The notes beneath the pieces were generated by a model. It was not told where the DNA came from and ran no database searches. It was given only the letters and a program-made list of their open reading frames with translations. From Caenorhabditis elegans (Eukaryota; Nematoda; Chromadorea; Rhabditida; Rhabditidae): DNA of 64,000 nt. The stretch covers positions 4,402,001 to 4,466,000 of the forward strand of contig NC_003282.8 of assembly GCF_000002985.6 (NCBI RefSeq). Reading direction: 5' to 3'. The position numbers and the translations under genes were made by a program. This document shows positions 1 to 13,619 of the stretch, piece after piece. Position 1 is the stretch's first letter; each line of letters opens with the position of its first letter.

Positions 1-3000
1 TTCGTGGGGCCTCTTTGAGTGGAAATTTTGCGATTTTCGAGTCAGGAATACGGTACCCGGTCTCGACACGCTTTTTTTTGTAAAATTCGAATGGGTGTGC
101 GCCTTTAAAGAGTACTGTAACTTCTTATTTTTTTCATACTTTTTTCTTTAAAAAAATCAACGAACGTTTAGAATTACAGTACTATTTAAAGGCGCACACA
201 CTTTTGCAAAAATCGCAATTTTTTGCATCTGAATAATATCGCATACACTTTTGTTCTGAAAATAGCCCCGCAAATCCATTTTTCTGACTTTTCACCTCAA
301 AAATATTGAACATTTGTTCTGACTTTTTTCTTATTTACAACAACAACAAACCCTCCCCAACAGTAGTACTCGACTTTATTACTAAAAGCCTGATTTTGAC
401 ACTTTTTTGTTTTAGTGCCTTTGTGTGTTGGAATTTCTATTACTATTACTTTTACCATTAAAAATAGAAGTTTTAACGGTTTTATTTTTGCCATCATCTT
501 GCCACAAGTTTCCTGAATAAGTGTTTTTATGAATCGTGATGCCATATATATTTTTCTGTCTGTCACTACGTTCTTCTCCTTATTCTTCTTGATCGGCAGC
601 AGCGAAATCATGTGACGACGGCAGCGAGGCGATCACAAGACACTAACAAATCTGTTTCGAATTCTATGAGATCATCATCATCATCGAAGAAATTGTTTAA
701 CGAAGAAGAAGTCTTTGAAATACCAAAAATTGTCTAAAATTTAGAAATATTACAACAAAAAACGGGAAAAATCGAGAAATTATGGAAATTTCTACTTTAA
801 AAAATCGCATTTTTTTAGAGTTGGATTTTTCATTCTTGATCGACTTTTCTCATTTTTCTGCTGTAATATTTCTGAATTTCAGACAATTCTTGAGAAAAAA
901 ATTCACCATATTTAGCCCGTTGTTGCCGGCTCACAGAAAAGCTCACACATACACACACTGCAAACACGAATTTTGATATCAAAAAGGTGTGCCCCCCCTA
1001 GGTGGAGAAAGTGCTGCCTGACTCTCTGTGCCGTAGACTTTTCGAGCAAATAGAAGCACAACACACAAATTCACCGAGTCCTATACACAGAGAATGTTGC
1101 AGCAGCAACAGCAGCTGCACTAGTAGAAATTTATAATCGAGAAACATTTTTTTTGTGGCAATTTCTGGGATATTACGGCTTTTCAAAATATCTCCAAAAG
1201 ACCGAATTTCATATAAAGTTCTCAAAAAAAATTGTTTTGACGGTTACTGTCAGAAAAAATCACATTTTCTGTGAAAAAGTTGATATTTTTTTCTAATTGA
1301 CCTCAAAAATCATTAAAAAAACGTTTTTAGAGCTAAAAATTCTGCTGAAATGCAATTTTTTGTTTGAAAATGTACGATTTCTGGTCTCGACACGGCACAA
1401 TTTTTTGATTACTGTAGTTCTCAATTTTCATCGATGAAAAATCGCGAAAAACCTGAGAATTACCGTAATCTTTAAAGGCGCACACACTCTTTTGCGCAAA
1501 ATTTTTGTTGTCGCTTTGAGACCGGGAACCGTAATTTTCTAGCTTTTTCCTCGATCATTTCGGTATCTTATATTGAAAAAACCACAATTCCCACTGACAG
1601 ACTACTCTACTTTTAAAATCTTTTTTTTACAAAAAGTGCGCTGTGATGGTGATGACTAATTGGTACAAGTGTGTATGTGTCGAGAGTAACAAAAACGCGC
1701 GAGAAGTAGAGAACTTTGAGAGTTTAGTGAATTTCAGTCGACAGTTAGGTCATCATCATATTTTCGTGACATTCTCTTCATAGTTTTTTCAATCCTATTC
1801 GTGATCACCTGGCCACCGCCACCGCCGCCGTAGACTGCCCTTTTGGGAGAGAATGATGATGAACGCACTTTTGGTCAGTTTTCCGAATGGTTTTTTCCGA
1901 TCCTAGCGAGGTCCTTTTCCCTGTCCTGTCGTTCGCCCGTTCATTCGTTCGTTTGCAAGTCTTTGTTTCTATAGGTCTCTTGCATTGTCTTTGCTCTATC
2001 TCCTCCACTTGATGGATAGAGAGAGAGAGAGAGAGAGTGAGTAAAGTGAGTCTCTCTTGCCTCTTTCTCTCACTCATTGAAATCTAATTTTGGGCTGTTA
2101 TATGTGTGCCGCCGGACCTCTGAATTAACAAGTTTAAGCGCTCAATTGCACTCTTTTTAATACGGCTTCATCGTATGTATGTATATTTTTAGATTCTCTT
2201 CTCTCTCTCTCGCTCTATTTCCAGTTACCCGGTGTTCTTCTTTTCCTCTCCACATTTACTAGTTATACAGCAAACATGCTAAATTTAGTTTTTTTTCCTA
2301 GAAAAAAAACTTATTTTTGGTGCCGTTGGCCAGGTTATATTAGAAGGCTTCTATGTGAAGACCCTTTTGCAACTCTGAGACTATAGAGAAGAGACATTGG
2401 ACAATTGGTATTACGATGATGAGAAAGAGCTTGGGATTTATATATATATATATATATCCACTCTCGAACCAGGAAGCTTTTGACCAGATGTGTATGAGAG
2501 ATTTGGCAGCGGAGAACTTTTTTTCCTGACACTTTAAATTTTAAATTTCGAAAAATTGTCGGTTGCCGGCAATTCAGTAGATACCGAATTTGAATATTTT
2601 TGGCTATTTGGCACAACTAACGAATTGCTGAACGGTTCTGGTGCGAATTGAGCCGCTATACATCTTCCGAAGACCTTTTAAATTCATTTTAAATATTTCA
2701 AAAACGTTGAATTTGATCCTGTGTTGACCCACACGGATGTATAGATTTTTAACGATTTTTTAAAATTACTGACCCCTTCCTTCATCGCCACATATGTAGA
2801 AAAGAGAAATTAAAACTGAACAGCTAAATACCAATTTTGTTTGCTGTATTCCGTTCCGTTCTCTGTACTGTCTCGTGCTAGACAGTACACATATTCACCA
2901 CCACCAGAAAAAAAAACGCCTACTCTTCTTTCAATATTCATGAATATTGATCGCCGTGGCGGATTGCGATAGACGGCGACAAAACAACGTCGTCGTCGTC

Positions 3001-4754
3001 GCCGGAGGCGAGAATGGAATGAAGCGGTTTGTTTGAACATCTTCGCATTCTACGAAGAATAAGGAAAAGACGAAGAAGAAGAAGAAGCCCTTTTGCAGCG
3101 GCACTAGCAGCAGAAGCGAAACGGGTTGTGGTGGTGGTGGTGGTGGCTGACTGACTGACTGACCAAGTCATGTATCCTCTCCTCTTCTTCTTTTTTTTTC
3201 CGCATTCATTTTATATTTGATCATCAACGCGACGGATAATGGCCGTGTGTGTGTGTGTTTCACATGAGGTCAATCCTATAGAAACCTCATTCCTCTCCGA
3301 CCCCTGACTCTCTCTCTCTGGAGACTACTAATGTTTTGTTTTTTTGGTGGATTCCAGCAGCACAAGTTGATTAGCACATCAGATGATCTTTCTCTCTCTC
3401 TTTGTTTCCGAGAATTCGATGCGAAACACTGGTCGACGTGACTGTGTGTCTGTCAGCTGTAAACATACAGTTAGATAACAAACTCGGTCAGTCATTCATT
3501 CTTCATTTTTTCCGATTGATTTTTCTGCTCCGTTTAAAGGAGCAGGTTGAGATTGAGCTAGAAACACTTGAGAATTAGATTCGAAAATTTGAGAAATGAA
3601 ATATGCGCCTTTTCTCCTCGCAGTGTTCTATTTCGGGGAAGAGTAGTATACCCTTTAGCAAATTCCAAGTGACATCATCATTGGCGAGTCCCCTCCGGCT
3701 GGATCTCCTCTTGATAATCACTTTTTCCACAAATTGAGTGCGTGTTGTTCTAAATTTCGTAACCTACCAACATGCCCCAACACGGGCCAGTAGCCAGACG
3801 TCTCCGAAACGAATCAGCATGTTCATGGCAATACTGCTACTACTACTACCACTACTCACCATTAATTCGAGCTCGTTTGAATTGAATGACTAGTGGTGTA
3901 TCTCCATACTGTGAGAGTTCGAGTGATGACGTCATAGATGCACTTGGGCATTTTTTTTTGCTGCAGTGGTGATGCTGCCTTTCGATTTTCGAATTGCAGT
4001 AACATTACACCTCCCCTTTTTTTGCACAAGAGAAGACAAAAACGGCTGTGAGAAGAGGGAGGAGAAGACATAACCAGTTAGATGACGTTGTTTGTCTCTC
4101 TCTCCCACTCTCTCTCTCTCTATTTGTCTCGTTGCATTTAATTTGGGCACACCCGACAGCTGTGTGCAAATGCGCTCTGTTGAGCGGTGGAGGCAGCCCG
4201 CCAAGAGCATTGAGTTTGAAAAATTACCGATTTATTTCGTGATTGCTTGGTGGCGCCTGCGACTTGACGAACCTTGCGTGATGCGTGTCGCTGCGGCGTT
4301 GCCTCTCTCTCTCTCTCTCGTTTTTTAACAGTGTATCATTAGGGGTAAGTAAGTCAGTGTCATCATCATTTGCCCCCTCCGCCAGGCAGCCGCACGTATC
4401 ATCATGCGGGTAAACTGAACCCCCAAGTTGATGTTATCAGAAGGCGAAGGCGAAGACGATTTCTTTGTATTCGGACATTTTCCTGTTTAAAGACGTCTCT
4501 GTGCCTCGGTCATTTTGTTGTCTTTCACCACTATCTCTAACATTTGACGAAATGACGTAATTATTGAGCGAGCCCCGCTCTTTTTTCCGGCGAAGACTTC
4601 CGGTTTTTTGAAGATGGTGGCATCGTTGGTTATTATGTTTTTATATATCTATTGATCGGCGAGTATCAAGGTCAACTCTCTAGTAATGAGAAGAATTTTT
4701 CGATTTTTTATTTTAAGTTTAGAACAAAAATCGAATAACCGACACCTTTGATGG

Positions 4755-4905
4755 ATGGCAATTCCACTTGGTGTCAGCCAGTCTCATTGCGGTTTGATCT
4801 ACGAAAAATGCGGGAATATAGAAAAATTGTGAAATCAGATGAGATGTCTGCGTCTCTTCTCCCGCATTTTTCGAAGATCAAAATAGAATGGGACTTTCTG
4901 ACTCC
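4755..4905. repeat. Palindromic dispersed repeat, TIR family GGTGTCAG
   Basis: The left arm reads GGTGTCAGCCAGTCTCATTG then a GATCTACGAAAAATGCGGGA segment. The right arm is the inverted version, TCCCGCATTTTTCGAAGATC. The same arms recur at about 24007-24065 (one arm only), 58370-58550 and 60590-60785, so this is a non-autonomous inverted-repeat element. The open frame across it is not a gene. Confidence 0.7.
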
Positions 4906-5192
4906 AACGAATTGCAAGTCTGAAGTTACCGAAAATTTTGGATTGCCGCCAACCCCTCTCGATGAGAACCGTTTTTCCTCGTTATTACTAGCTAGCTTCC
5001 AGTGTCTCAGGCACACACATACAAAAACGATTATGCTCAATGGTGGTTACCAATTGATCAGTCTGTATGTGTATGTATGATAGATAAGATAAAGAAAGAA
5101 ACGAAAAAGAAAAAAATGCGAGTGACGAAGAAACATCAATACAGTAAACAGTTTGGCATACACATATACTCTCTTTTTCCTCCCGCAGAGCA

Positions 5193-5195
<3 letters not shown>

Positions 5196-5269
<74 letters not shown>
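5196..5269. repeat. (CT)n microsatellite
   Basis: About 37 CT dinucleotides with one G interruption near 5257. It creates long Ser/Leu or Arg/Glu open frames on both strands that have no other coding evidence. Confidence 0.95.
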
Positions 5270-5597
5270 ACACCCCATGGGCTCACACTCGCTCGGCGAA
5301 CCAACCAACACAACCGGCTCCTCCGACGATTCTTTTACCCTGCGACTCGGTGATTTGTGTGCTCTTTGCCCATTTTTTTCTCTTTCTCGGATTTTTCAAC
5401 CCCTATAGTGCCTGGCTGCTGCTCACCGTGCCTGTGTGCTTGTGTGTGTGTGTGCTCATATTTGGTACCGTCTCGGGTGTTGATCCAGCTGTGTTGGTTG
5501 CGCCCGACGATTTTTCATGCCTTTTTTGAGCATTTTGTAAAAAAAAATTTTTTTTTTGAAAATAATAACAATGAAATTATTTTTTGGAAATTCGTAT

Positions 5598-5612
5598 GGG
5601 GGGGGGGGGGGG
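5598..5612 (+). repeat. Poly-G tract, 15 G
   Basis: An uninterrupted run of 15 G. Mononucleotide G/C tracts of this length are the class known in C. elegans to be deletion-prone when the DOG-1 (FANCJ-type) helicase is absent. Confidence 0.9.
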
Positions 5613-6604
5613 ATCTCATTTTCAGAAAAAGAGCGAGTTGTTTTTTGCTCTTTCTCTCTCTCTCTGTGGTGGTGGCTTGAAATGTCTTGTCTGCTCTGCG
5701 TCTCTCTATGTATCCGCACTCTCTCCCTCTCTATCTCTGTTTCCGTCTTTCCAGCAGTCATCGAAATTCATTTCTTGTGCTCTGCCCGGCTCAATATGAT
5801 AAAGAATTTATAAATGGATGACGTTGTCACACACGAAATTTATTTTTATACTTTTTGACGTGTGTTCCCCCACTTTTCTGTCTTTTTGATCCTATTTTTC
5901 CAGAATTGTTCAGTTTTTCGATTAACTTTACGGTTTTATTGTGGAAAAAAAGCAAAAAAGAATTTTTTGCCAATTTTCGCATTTGAAAAAGAAATTTAAG
6001 AAATGCCTTAAATTTCAATATTTTTGTCTGCTAAAACTTGCTAAAACTTGAATCAGTTCAAGTTTATGGAAAACTGAAAATTTTATATATTTTTGAACCA
6101 AAATCCCCTTTTTGAAAAATTTATAAAGTCGTATTTTCTATTTTCGTTGAACCAACAAAGTTTTTAATCGGAAATTTGAATGTATAGTTTCTGGAAAATA
6201 GCTTAAACCAACGTTTTTGAAAAGTTATCTTAAAAATGAAGTTATTTTATTGAAATTACACAGTTTCTATACAAATTTGCGGTTAAAAAAATGGGCTTTG
6301 TAATTCAAATTTTCAGGTGAAAATTATTGAATTTAAAGAAAATTCCCATTTTTTAAACAAATGAACAAATAAAAATGTTTCAAATAATTTTTCGCAATTT
6401 CGCACACAAAAAGCTTAAAGGCCACACAAAAACTCGTGTTTCGGGCGAAAATCGGAGTAAAAACGGTTTAAACTTCACAATTGTCTACTGAAAATTCAGG
6501 AAAACTTGGTTGCCCTTCTCTTTGTGTCTCCGCTATAAACTACGCACTATAAACTATAGAAACTACAAACCACAAAATAACTAAAAATTTCTTATATTTT
6601 TACA

Positions 6605-6834
6605 GACTGAAATCGTGTGAAAAGGTCGATCGAATCGATTGCTGAAAAATCGAGAGATTCGAGAGACAACGGCCCACCAAAGCCGTACGTAGACAATCGT
6701 TCGTGCTTCTCCACACGCCCACGCACACGTGCACACACGTGCCGTGCGTTCGTCGTTTTCTTCTTCTTACGGGTTCATAATATAGTATTGTGTGTTGGTG
6801 TGACGCTTCCTGCTCTTTTTCGATTTGCTGAAAA
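6605..6834 (+). promoter_or_regulatory. ell-1 5' leader starting at a splice acceptor
   Basis: A TTTTTACAG acceptor ends at 6604. The following 230 bases run to the ell-1 ATG without an upstream ATG in a better context. This is either the SL1 trans-splice site or the acceptor of a 5' UTR intron. The sequence alone does not decide between them. Confidence 0.5.
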
Positions 6835-9800
6835 ATGCTGAAATCATCGTCTGGAAACATGCATCATTTTTCAACGGGCAGCTCATCTGCTATCATCGCC
6901 TCCTCCTCATCCTCCTCTTCATCGTCGAATGGTTACGGTCACTCGCCACGTGACTTGCTCACCGGAGCAGCAGTTGCGAATGGTGGTGGTGGTGGATTCG
7001 GTGGTGTCGCCGGTGTGGCATTTGCTACGACGTCACCGCCGACGCCTGTTAATTTGGATGTGCAACGGTGAGCATTTTTTATTTGTTTTAATGAGAAAAT
7101 TTGAATTTTCTCCTGAAAAATTTGATTTTTTTAAAACGAAAATTGAGTTTTTTTTTAATTCTGCGGTTTTCTGAATTTTTTTTTTTTGAAAACTGGAAAT
7201 TTTTGAACTGAAAAAATAATTTTAATAGAAAAATCGAAGCTAATTGTTTGAAATTTGAAGGAAATTTTGAAGTTTTGCTCGAAATTTTAATTTTTAACTG
7301 AAAAATTGAATTTTGTAGCCAAAAAGTGAGCTTTTTCACGAAAAATTGGATTTTCACCGCAAAAATCGAATTTTACAAAAAATTCAATTTTCATTCGAAA
7401 ATTTGATCGAAAAACACATTTTTTTCAAGTTTTTAGCTAAGAATTTGAGAAAAAAAAAAAGAAATTTTTGTTTAAAAATAGTTTTTCTTCTGAAAATTGA
7501 ATTTTCATCCAAAATCAATCGATATTAGTGGTTTTTGAAATTTTTGGTGGAAATTTAAATTTATAGATTTATTAAATTATAGCTTTTCAGGTGGATTCTT
7601 GATTCAAATTTTTTTAAAATACAGAAATTTGCATTAAAAATCCCGGTTTTCCATGCAAATTTCTCGATTTTTTTGAGATTTTTTGATTAAAAAAATTTGA
7701 AAAAAAAAAGTTTTTTAACGCCGAAATTCCGTTTTTTGTTCTGCAAAAATATTGGTTTAAAAAAAAGATGAAATTTCACATTTATATATCTATTTTTATT
7801 CAATTTCTTTTTTCAGAATCGACTGTACCGATGAGACGACGGTTGTAATGGTAAAGCTGACGGATGAAATGTTTGCAGCTCTTCAAGAAAGTCAACGAAG
7901 TGGTAAACCACTTCGGATAAACGTTAACGATAAGGAAGGACGCGTCGAAATTGGCGATGGTACAGCTTCGTCAAAAACCAACAATACTTTTTATTTCCAA
8001 AAGCAAACGGTGCCGGTGAGCAATTAATTAATTTTGAAAAAAAATATTGGAAAAAAAGAAAAAACGCTGAAATTTTTATTGAAAAATTCCGGTTTTCTCT
8101 TAAAAATTCTCATAAAAAAATTATATTTCAAAAAGTCCAAAAAAATTGCCGAAATTTTGGAATTTCGGCGTTAAAAATATGTTTTTTTTTTCAAATTTTT
8201 TAACCGAAAATTCTCAAAAAAAAAATTTTTAAAGGTTTTTTGACGGTAAAGTCCAAATTTTTAATTTAATTAAAATAAATCAGCATTTGTGAAATTTGCA
8301 TTAAAAAAAAATTTTTTTAACGGTTTTTTTTAAGTCGAAATTTTTGATTTACGATTTTGACTTGAGTCATTTAAAATCAGAAATTTGTGAAATTATCATT
8401 AAAAACCGGGATTTTTAATGCAAATTTCAGAAATTTTCGACGAAAAAATGAATTTTGAGTTTTTTGACGCGAAAGTTCAAAATTTGTGAAATTAGCATTA
8501 AAATTACTTTATTTTTGCCCCAAAAAAAATCTCTAAATCTCTTTTGTTTTTCAGGAACAAACGGATACTCTTGTACACTCGGGTGGAGGCGTTCGAAATG
8601 TCGGAACGTACAAAACAAAATACCAAGTGAGTTTTTGTTTTCAGTTTTGACGCCATTTTTTGCTCTTTTGTTCTCTCATCCCGCCCGGCCGTGAACTTTT
8701 CGAGACACTTTTCCAACTCATTTCTATCTATGAACTTTATAGATTCAAGCAACAGACCGGTCATTTCAAGAAACGAAGAAGCGAGCTGAGCTCCGTGCTG
8801 AAGTGGAAAAAAGTCGAGGAACGAAACAGATGAAGTGAGTTTTGGGGTTTTAGAACAATTGAAAAAGTTATTTATCGATAATTTTTCGCTGAAAAAATCT
8901 TTTTGACGTTTTTTCAGAGAAAATTGAACCAAATTTTGAAGAATTTGAAGAAAAAAAATCTTTTTTCGATGATTTTTCGCCTTAAAAAAATTAAAAACTA
9001 CGAAAAACTTTTAACAAAAATTATTAAAAATTCCGCGTTTTCGGAGAAATTTTTGTATAAATTTCCAGATAATTGAACAAAAATTTCCCATCTTTTTGAC
9101 TTATTTTGAGCAAAATCGAAAAAAAAACCTTTTTTTAATTTCTTTAAATTAAAAATCGAAAAAAAAATCTTTAACAAAATAATAGAAAAAAAAATTAACT
9201 ATATTTTTGCTTCTTTTTTTTTTCGCAGAAAATCAGTAAAAAAATAGTTCAAAAATCCAGAATTTTCTTCCAATTTTTTTCTGGTCAAAAAATTGGAAAA
9301 AAAAAATTAAAAAACGGTGTTCAAGAGAAATGACTCGAAAATTTTAAATACGAAAGCCCCCCTAACTGTCACTTTTTTTCAGAAAAAGCGGAGTCACAAG
9401 TAGCTCTTCTCGATACCACAACTCTTCCAATTCGACGCCACGTAGCATGAACAGTGCTCCGAATTCGTCACGTGTGAGCCCATCATTCATGTCATCGTCA
9501 TCGTCAAAAGCTTCGACAAGCCACGTGACGACGAACAACTCGAAAGGAACACCAAATAATGGCTCAGAGAGCAAGAAAATTGATATGACACCGCAACTGA
9601 TGAAACATTCGATCAAAAAACGAATTATCCATTTGATTGTTACACAAAAGTATAGCAACTGGGAGGAAGTGTACAAGAAGTTGAAATCTGATGGTCTGCC
9701 TGAAGAAAAGGATGAAATTGAGAAAATTCGGAGTTGTGTGGAAGAGGTTTCCGAGACACGGCCTGAAATGTCTGTAATGTCACTTCGAACAAGTTTTCTC

Positions 9801-12587
9801 TCAGAAGTAGATCAACGATGGATGTTCTTTAATCAAGAGGAAAAGTCGCATGTTCGACGTCTATGTAACTCGGGATCCCGTGTCGGTCCAACTGACAACA
9901 ACTTTGCTCCATTGAGAAAGAAGGGAATGGAACGGATCACGGCGAGTTCGAAGACTGAAAAAGATAAAGTGAAGGAGAAGCTAGAAGAAGCGGCGAAGAT
10001 CCCGAGCCCGCCGAAAGATCAAAAGTCACTTCCGTCAATTGTCGAGGAGGACGACTATTATACGGCTCCGCCGGAGCCGGCGAATAAGCGCCGTGCTCAT
10101 AACTTGGCTCCACCACCACCGCCACCAGTTCAAGTGGTAACTCCACAGACGACGTCTTCTCAGACTGAGACTGGCCCACTGCCGCCGAAACGAACGAAAC
10201 GGCCCGAATCGTCGAGCCCGCAACTGGAGCGGTCATCGCAACCAGCTTCTAAGGTTTTTATTTGGAATTTTTAAAAAATAATTTGAAAAAAAAATAATGG
10301 AAAATGGGAAAAAATGCTAATTTTTCTGAAATTTGCTCTAAAAATGGGCTGATTTTTGTTTGAATAGCATTTGGTGCAAAAAAAACCGGCTTTTTGTCGA
10401 AAATTTGTATAAATTACTCATTTTGTGTGAAATTCTTGTCAAAATTTAATTAAAACGATTAATTTGGAGAAAATCGACTGGAAACGGCAAAAAAGAAAAG
10501 AAAAAAGACTAAAAAATTGAAAATTTATTCAAAGTTTAGTTAATCTGGAAATATGAAAAAAGAACGAAAAAAATTTGTAAAACAGCGAAAAACTATGAAA
10601 AATGGAAAATTACATTAATTTTTAGACATTTCTCTGAAAAAGTGAAATTTTTTAAAATAACTTCACAAGTTATTAACGCTTTAATTAATTTTTCTAAAAA
10701 TTCTGAAAATCAGGGTTTAAAATCGAAAAAAAAGGTTTTTTTCTTCGATTTTTTCATTTTTTCAATTTTGTAAAAAAAATTTCTAAAAAAAATTAAAATT
10801 CCAGAAAATAAAATACGAATTTTTTTTTTGAATTTTTCGAATTTTTGAAAAACAGTTTTTAAATTAATTTTTGGTCTGAAAAAAAACTAAAAAACAAAAA
10901 CAACAGCCCTGAAATACCTGAAATAAATTTTAAAAAATTGGGAAAAAAATAATTGAAATTTTACGAATTTTTCGTTTCCAGCTCAACCCCATCAAACTGG
11001 CAGCAACGATTGCGATGCAACCGATCCCAAAGTGTGATCCTCCACCACCACCACCATCACGTGACACTTATCATCACAACGTGGCATCTGTCGCCGTGAA
11101 TGGAGGTGGCTCCACTGCGTCGAGCCGAGTCTCATCGCCAGCTTCATCTCTCTCGTCACCGAGTCAACCATCGTGTAACTGGGAGAAACAGTTTGGAGAT
11201 ATTAAGACACTTTCTGAAGCAGAAGCTTATTTTAAGCAATTTCATAAGGAATATCCATTGTATATGGAATGTCATGAAATGTTGACGAAAGTGAGTTTTT
11301 TATAATGAAAATGAAGAAAATAGCATCAGCTCAGGTTTCATCCGAATTTCGAGGGCTTGAAGTGAAGCTGCTCACTGCAGTTGCTCTTAGTAAAACGTCA
11401 CCGTCACCGCAGAATATGCAGAATGTGAAGCAAATTGAAAAGAACATACAGAATCGATATGCACACTTTGAGAAGGATCCCGAATTTATGAAAGTGAGCT
11501 TTTTTTCGCTATTTTTTAAAAAATTTTTAATTATAAATTAAATGATTCTCTGAAATGAAATACTAGTTATCTTCTCATTTTTAGGATTTTTCTTTTGAAA
11601 ATCGAAAAAAAATCGAACAAAAAAGTACAAAAAATGAGAAGGAAACTACAATTTTCTTGAAAATTTTTATTAAAAATAGAGAAACGATGGAAAACTTCAA
11701 AATAATGGAACATTTTGAAGCTTTAAAAAATCTGTACAATTTTGAGAAAAGTTGTTTAGAAATTTAAATTTTTCCAAAAGTCGAACATTTTGGTTTAAAA
11801 AAATTCAAGTTTTCCATCGTTTCTCTATCAAAAAAAAATTTTCGAACAAAATTTAGTTTCCGTCTCATTTTTTGTACTTTTTTGTTCGATTTTTTCGATG
11901 TTCAAGGGAAAAAGTCCAAAAAATGAAAGGAAACTATTGTATTTTTTTTTTCAAAAAAAAAATTTCAGAGAAAATCGAAAAATCGAATAAAATTGGAAAA
12001 ATTGAGGAAAATTGAGGAGGAAACAAAAAATTGAAAAAAAAAACATTTTTTTCAGAGAAAATAGAAAAAGAGAGTTCTCTTGAAAAAACGAAAAAAATTA
12101 CAAATACATTTTTTTATTTCTAAAATATTGTGATTGTATCGAATATTTAAACAAAAACAGTTTTTTTTTGGAATTTAGTTTGTACTGAAAAATATCAAAA
12201 GCTGAAAGTTATGCAGTCTCTCGAAAATTTTAAAATTTGGAAAACTTTTTTTTCTACCCCACGATATCTTACTATCGTAATAAATTAAATTAAATTAAAT
12301 TAAAACAATTTTCGAGAAGCTTTACACCTCTCAGCTTTCGATATTTTTCAGTATAAAAATAAAAATTTCGAAGAAAAAACGTTGTTTTTGCTTTAAAAAA
12401 ATTATCGATGCAATCACAATATTCTAGAAATTAAACCAAAATTTTATTAAAAAATTTTTTTTTTCAAAAATTCCAAATTTTCCAGGCTCGCCAACGTCAC
12501 ACGGATCTTCGCTCGAAGCTAAACGTACTGAAGACTCGTATCGGTAGCTGGGAAAAAATGCGACGGCAATCATCGACAAATGTCTGA
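6835..12587 (+). CDS. ell-1: ELL-family RNA polymerase II elongation factor
   Basis: ELL proteins suppress Pol II pausing and belong to little/super elongation complexes in the nucleus. Eight exons join in frame: 6835-7067, 7817-8015, 8555-8626, 8743-8834, 9383-10253, 10982-11290, 11335-11493, 12486-12587, giving 678 residues. After a Ser/Gly-rich start, residues about 75-420 form the ELL domain, including VVMVKLTDEMFAALQ and the winged-helix-like stretch KKRIIHLIVTQKYSNWEEVY. A Pro/Ser-rich linker follows. Residues about 555-678 form the occludin/ELL C-terminal helical domain, from NWEKQFGDIKTLSEAEAYF to LRSKLNVLKTRIGSWEK. Introns are very AT-rich, and the last holds two fold-back repeats. 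Intron 6 is only 44 bases. A poly(A) signal AATAAA lies at 13602-13607, giving a 3' UTR of about 1 kb. I recognise this as C. elegans ell-1. Family assignment is secure; the 5' end is less so. Confidence 0.93.
11585..11905. repeat. Intronic fold-back element 1 in ell-1
   Basis: Within the last ell-1 intron, the words GAACAAAAAAGTACAAAAAA and GAAACGATGGAAAACTT on the left recur inverted on the right as TTTTTTGTACTTTTTTGTTC (near 11870-11893) and AGTTTTCCATCGTTTC (near 11808-11823). The transcript could form a long hairpin. Confidence 0.7.
12118..12432. repeat. Intronic fold-back element 2 in ell-1
   Basis: The left arm has ATATTGTGATTGTATCGA and CTGAAAAATATCAAAAGCTG. The right arm has the inverse, CAGCTTTCGATATTTTTCAG and TCGATGCAATCACAATAT. 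It sits just upstream of the acceptor of the last ell-1 exon (12485). Confidence 0.75.
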
Positions 12588-13619
12588 GAAGCTTCCCTCC
12601 CGACGAGAATAGCTCTTCCCTTCTAGTGTCATCCATCCATTTCCAAAGCTTCACCCGCCCCAAATGAAATTGATCCGTGTGTCCTCCCTCCCAAAACAAA
12701 CAAACAAACAAACAAAAAACCAATATTTTATCCATTTGAAACATGACGGTTCAACATGCTTTCCACAGCGCCTTTTCCACTCCCCTTCCCCCCACCCGAA
12801 TATATCCCGACGAAAAAACCAATTCATTTCACAAATCATCTCTCTTGCGTCTCTCCGTCTCTTTTCTCTCTCTCTCTCTCTCTTTCCGTTCTCATTTGCT
12901 GGTTCAAAAGTTACATACATATATATATAAATATATACATATTTTATTTTATTATTTCTCTTCTCCCCTCTCGTTCACTCAGTTTATCTCGTTTCTTCCC
13001 CCCGTAGCTCCTCATCACCCTCGTCCTCGTCTAATTTGTGATTATAAGCTGATATTGGTGTTGATATCCATGTGATTTTTTTTCTTAATTTTTTTTTGGT
13101 TAGAAGAGATTCAAAGTAGCCCTCCCCCCCCCAGCATCGAATACCCACTTTTTTTGATTCTTTTGGATAGCGAAAAAAAAATTACAATAAAACCCCCCAA
13201 GCCCCCCACACACACTTGTCAAAGGCCGGTGATAAAAAGATACAACTCACGGATTTTTCGTTTTTTTTTCTATTTTGTTTTTTTTTCTTTCACCCTGTTT
13301 CTCCTTAATCTCTTTTTTTATCGTGTAATCGTGTTTTTTTTTTGCCTTTTCCCACTCCCCTGATCATGTAGAGCCCTTTAGATGGACTGTGCCTTTTTGA
13401 CTAGCGATTTTTCAATTCTAAATTCAATTCATATTTTCCACAATCCCCATTTTCTCTCTCTATTGCGCGGTTGTTGCCCCCATTAAGCCGGGAACCAGAC
13501 ACTTTTGTGGCATAGTTTTTTTTGTAGATTTGACCCCCACCGTATTTTTTTTTTCGATTATCCTTTTTTGAAAACCGTATTTTATTCTCTTTTTGAAACC
13601 AAATAAATGTTATTTGCGT

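Larger units (their letters stand above)
1..6604. other. Upstream region of ell-1, no supported gene
   Basis: No coding exon could be supported here. Open frames are short and fall in pyrimidine tracts or repeats. The stretch holds a palindromic repeat at each of about 1-235 and 1380-1525 (shared words GGTCTCGACACG and GCGCCTTTAAAGAGTACTG, with the inverse arm TTTAAAGGCGCACACAC), several CT tracts (near 2018, 2200, 3310, 4100, 4300), a TA run near 2440-2457, a long CT microsatellite at 5196-5269 and a 15-G run at 5598-5612. It probably contains promoter and distal 5' untranslated sequence of ell-1, but no element could be assigned. Confidence 0.6.

Noticed and set aside
4748..5080. Open frame of about 110 codons on the plus strand
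   Set aside because: It runs through a palindromic dispersed repeat whose arms recur at 24.0, 58.4 and 60.6 kb.
5002..5529. Longest open frame upstream of ell-1, Ser/Leu-rich
   Set aside because: It is created by the CT microsatellite, with no splice signals or protein-like composition.
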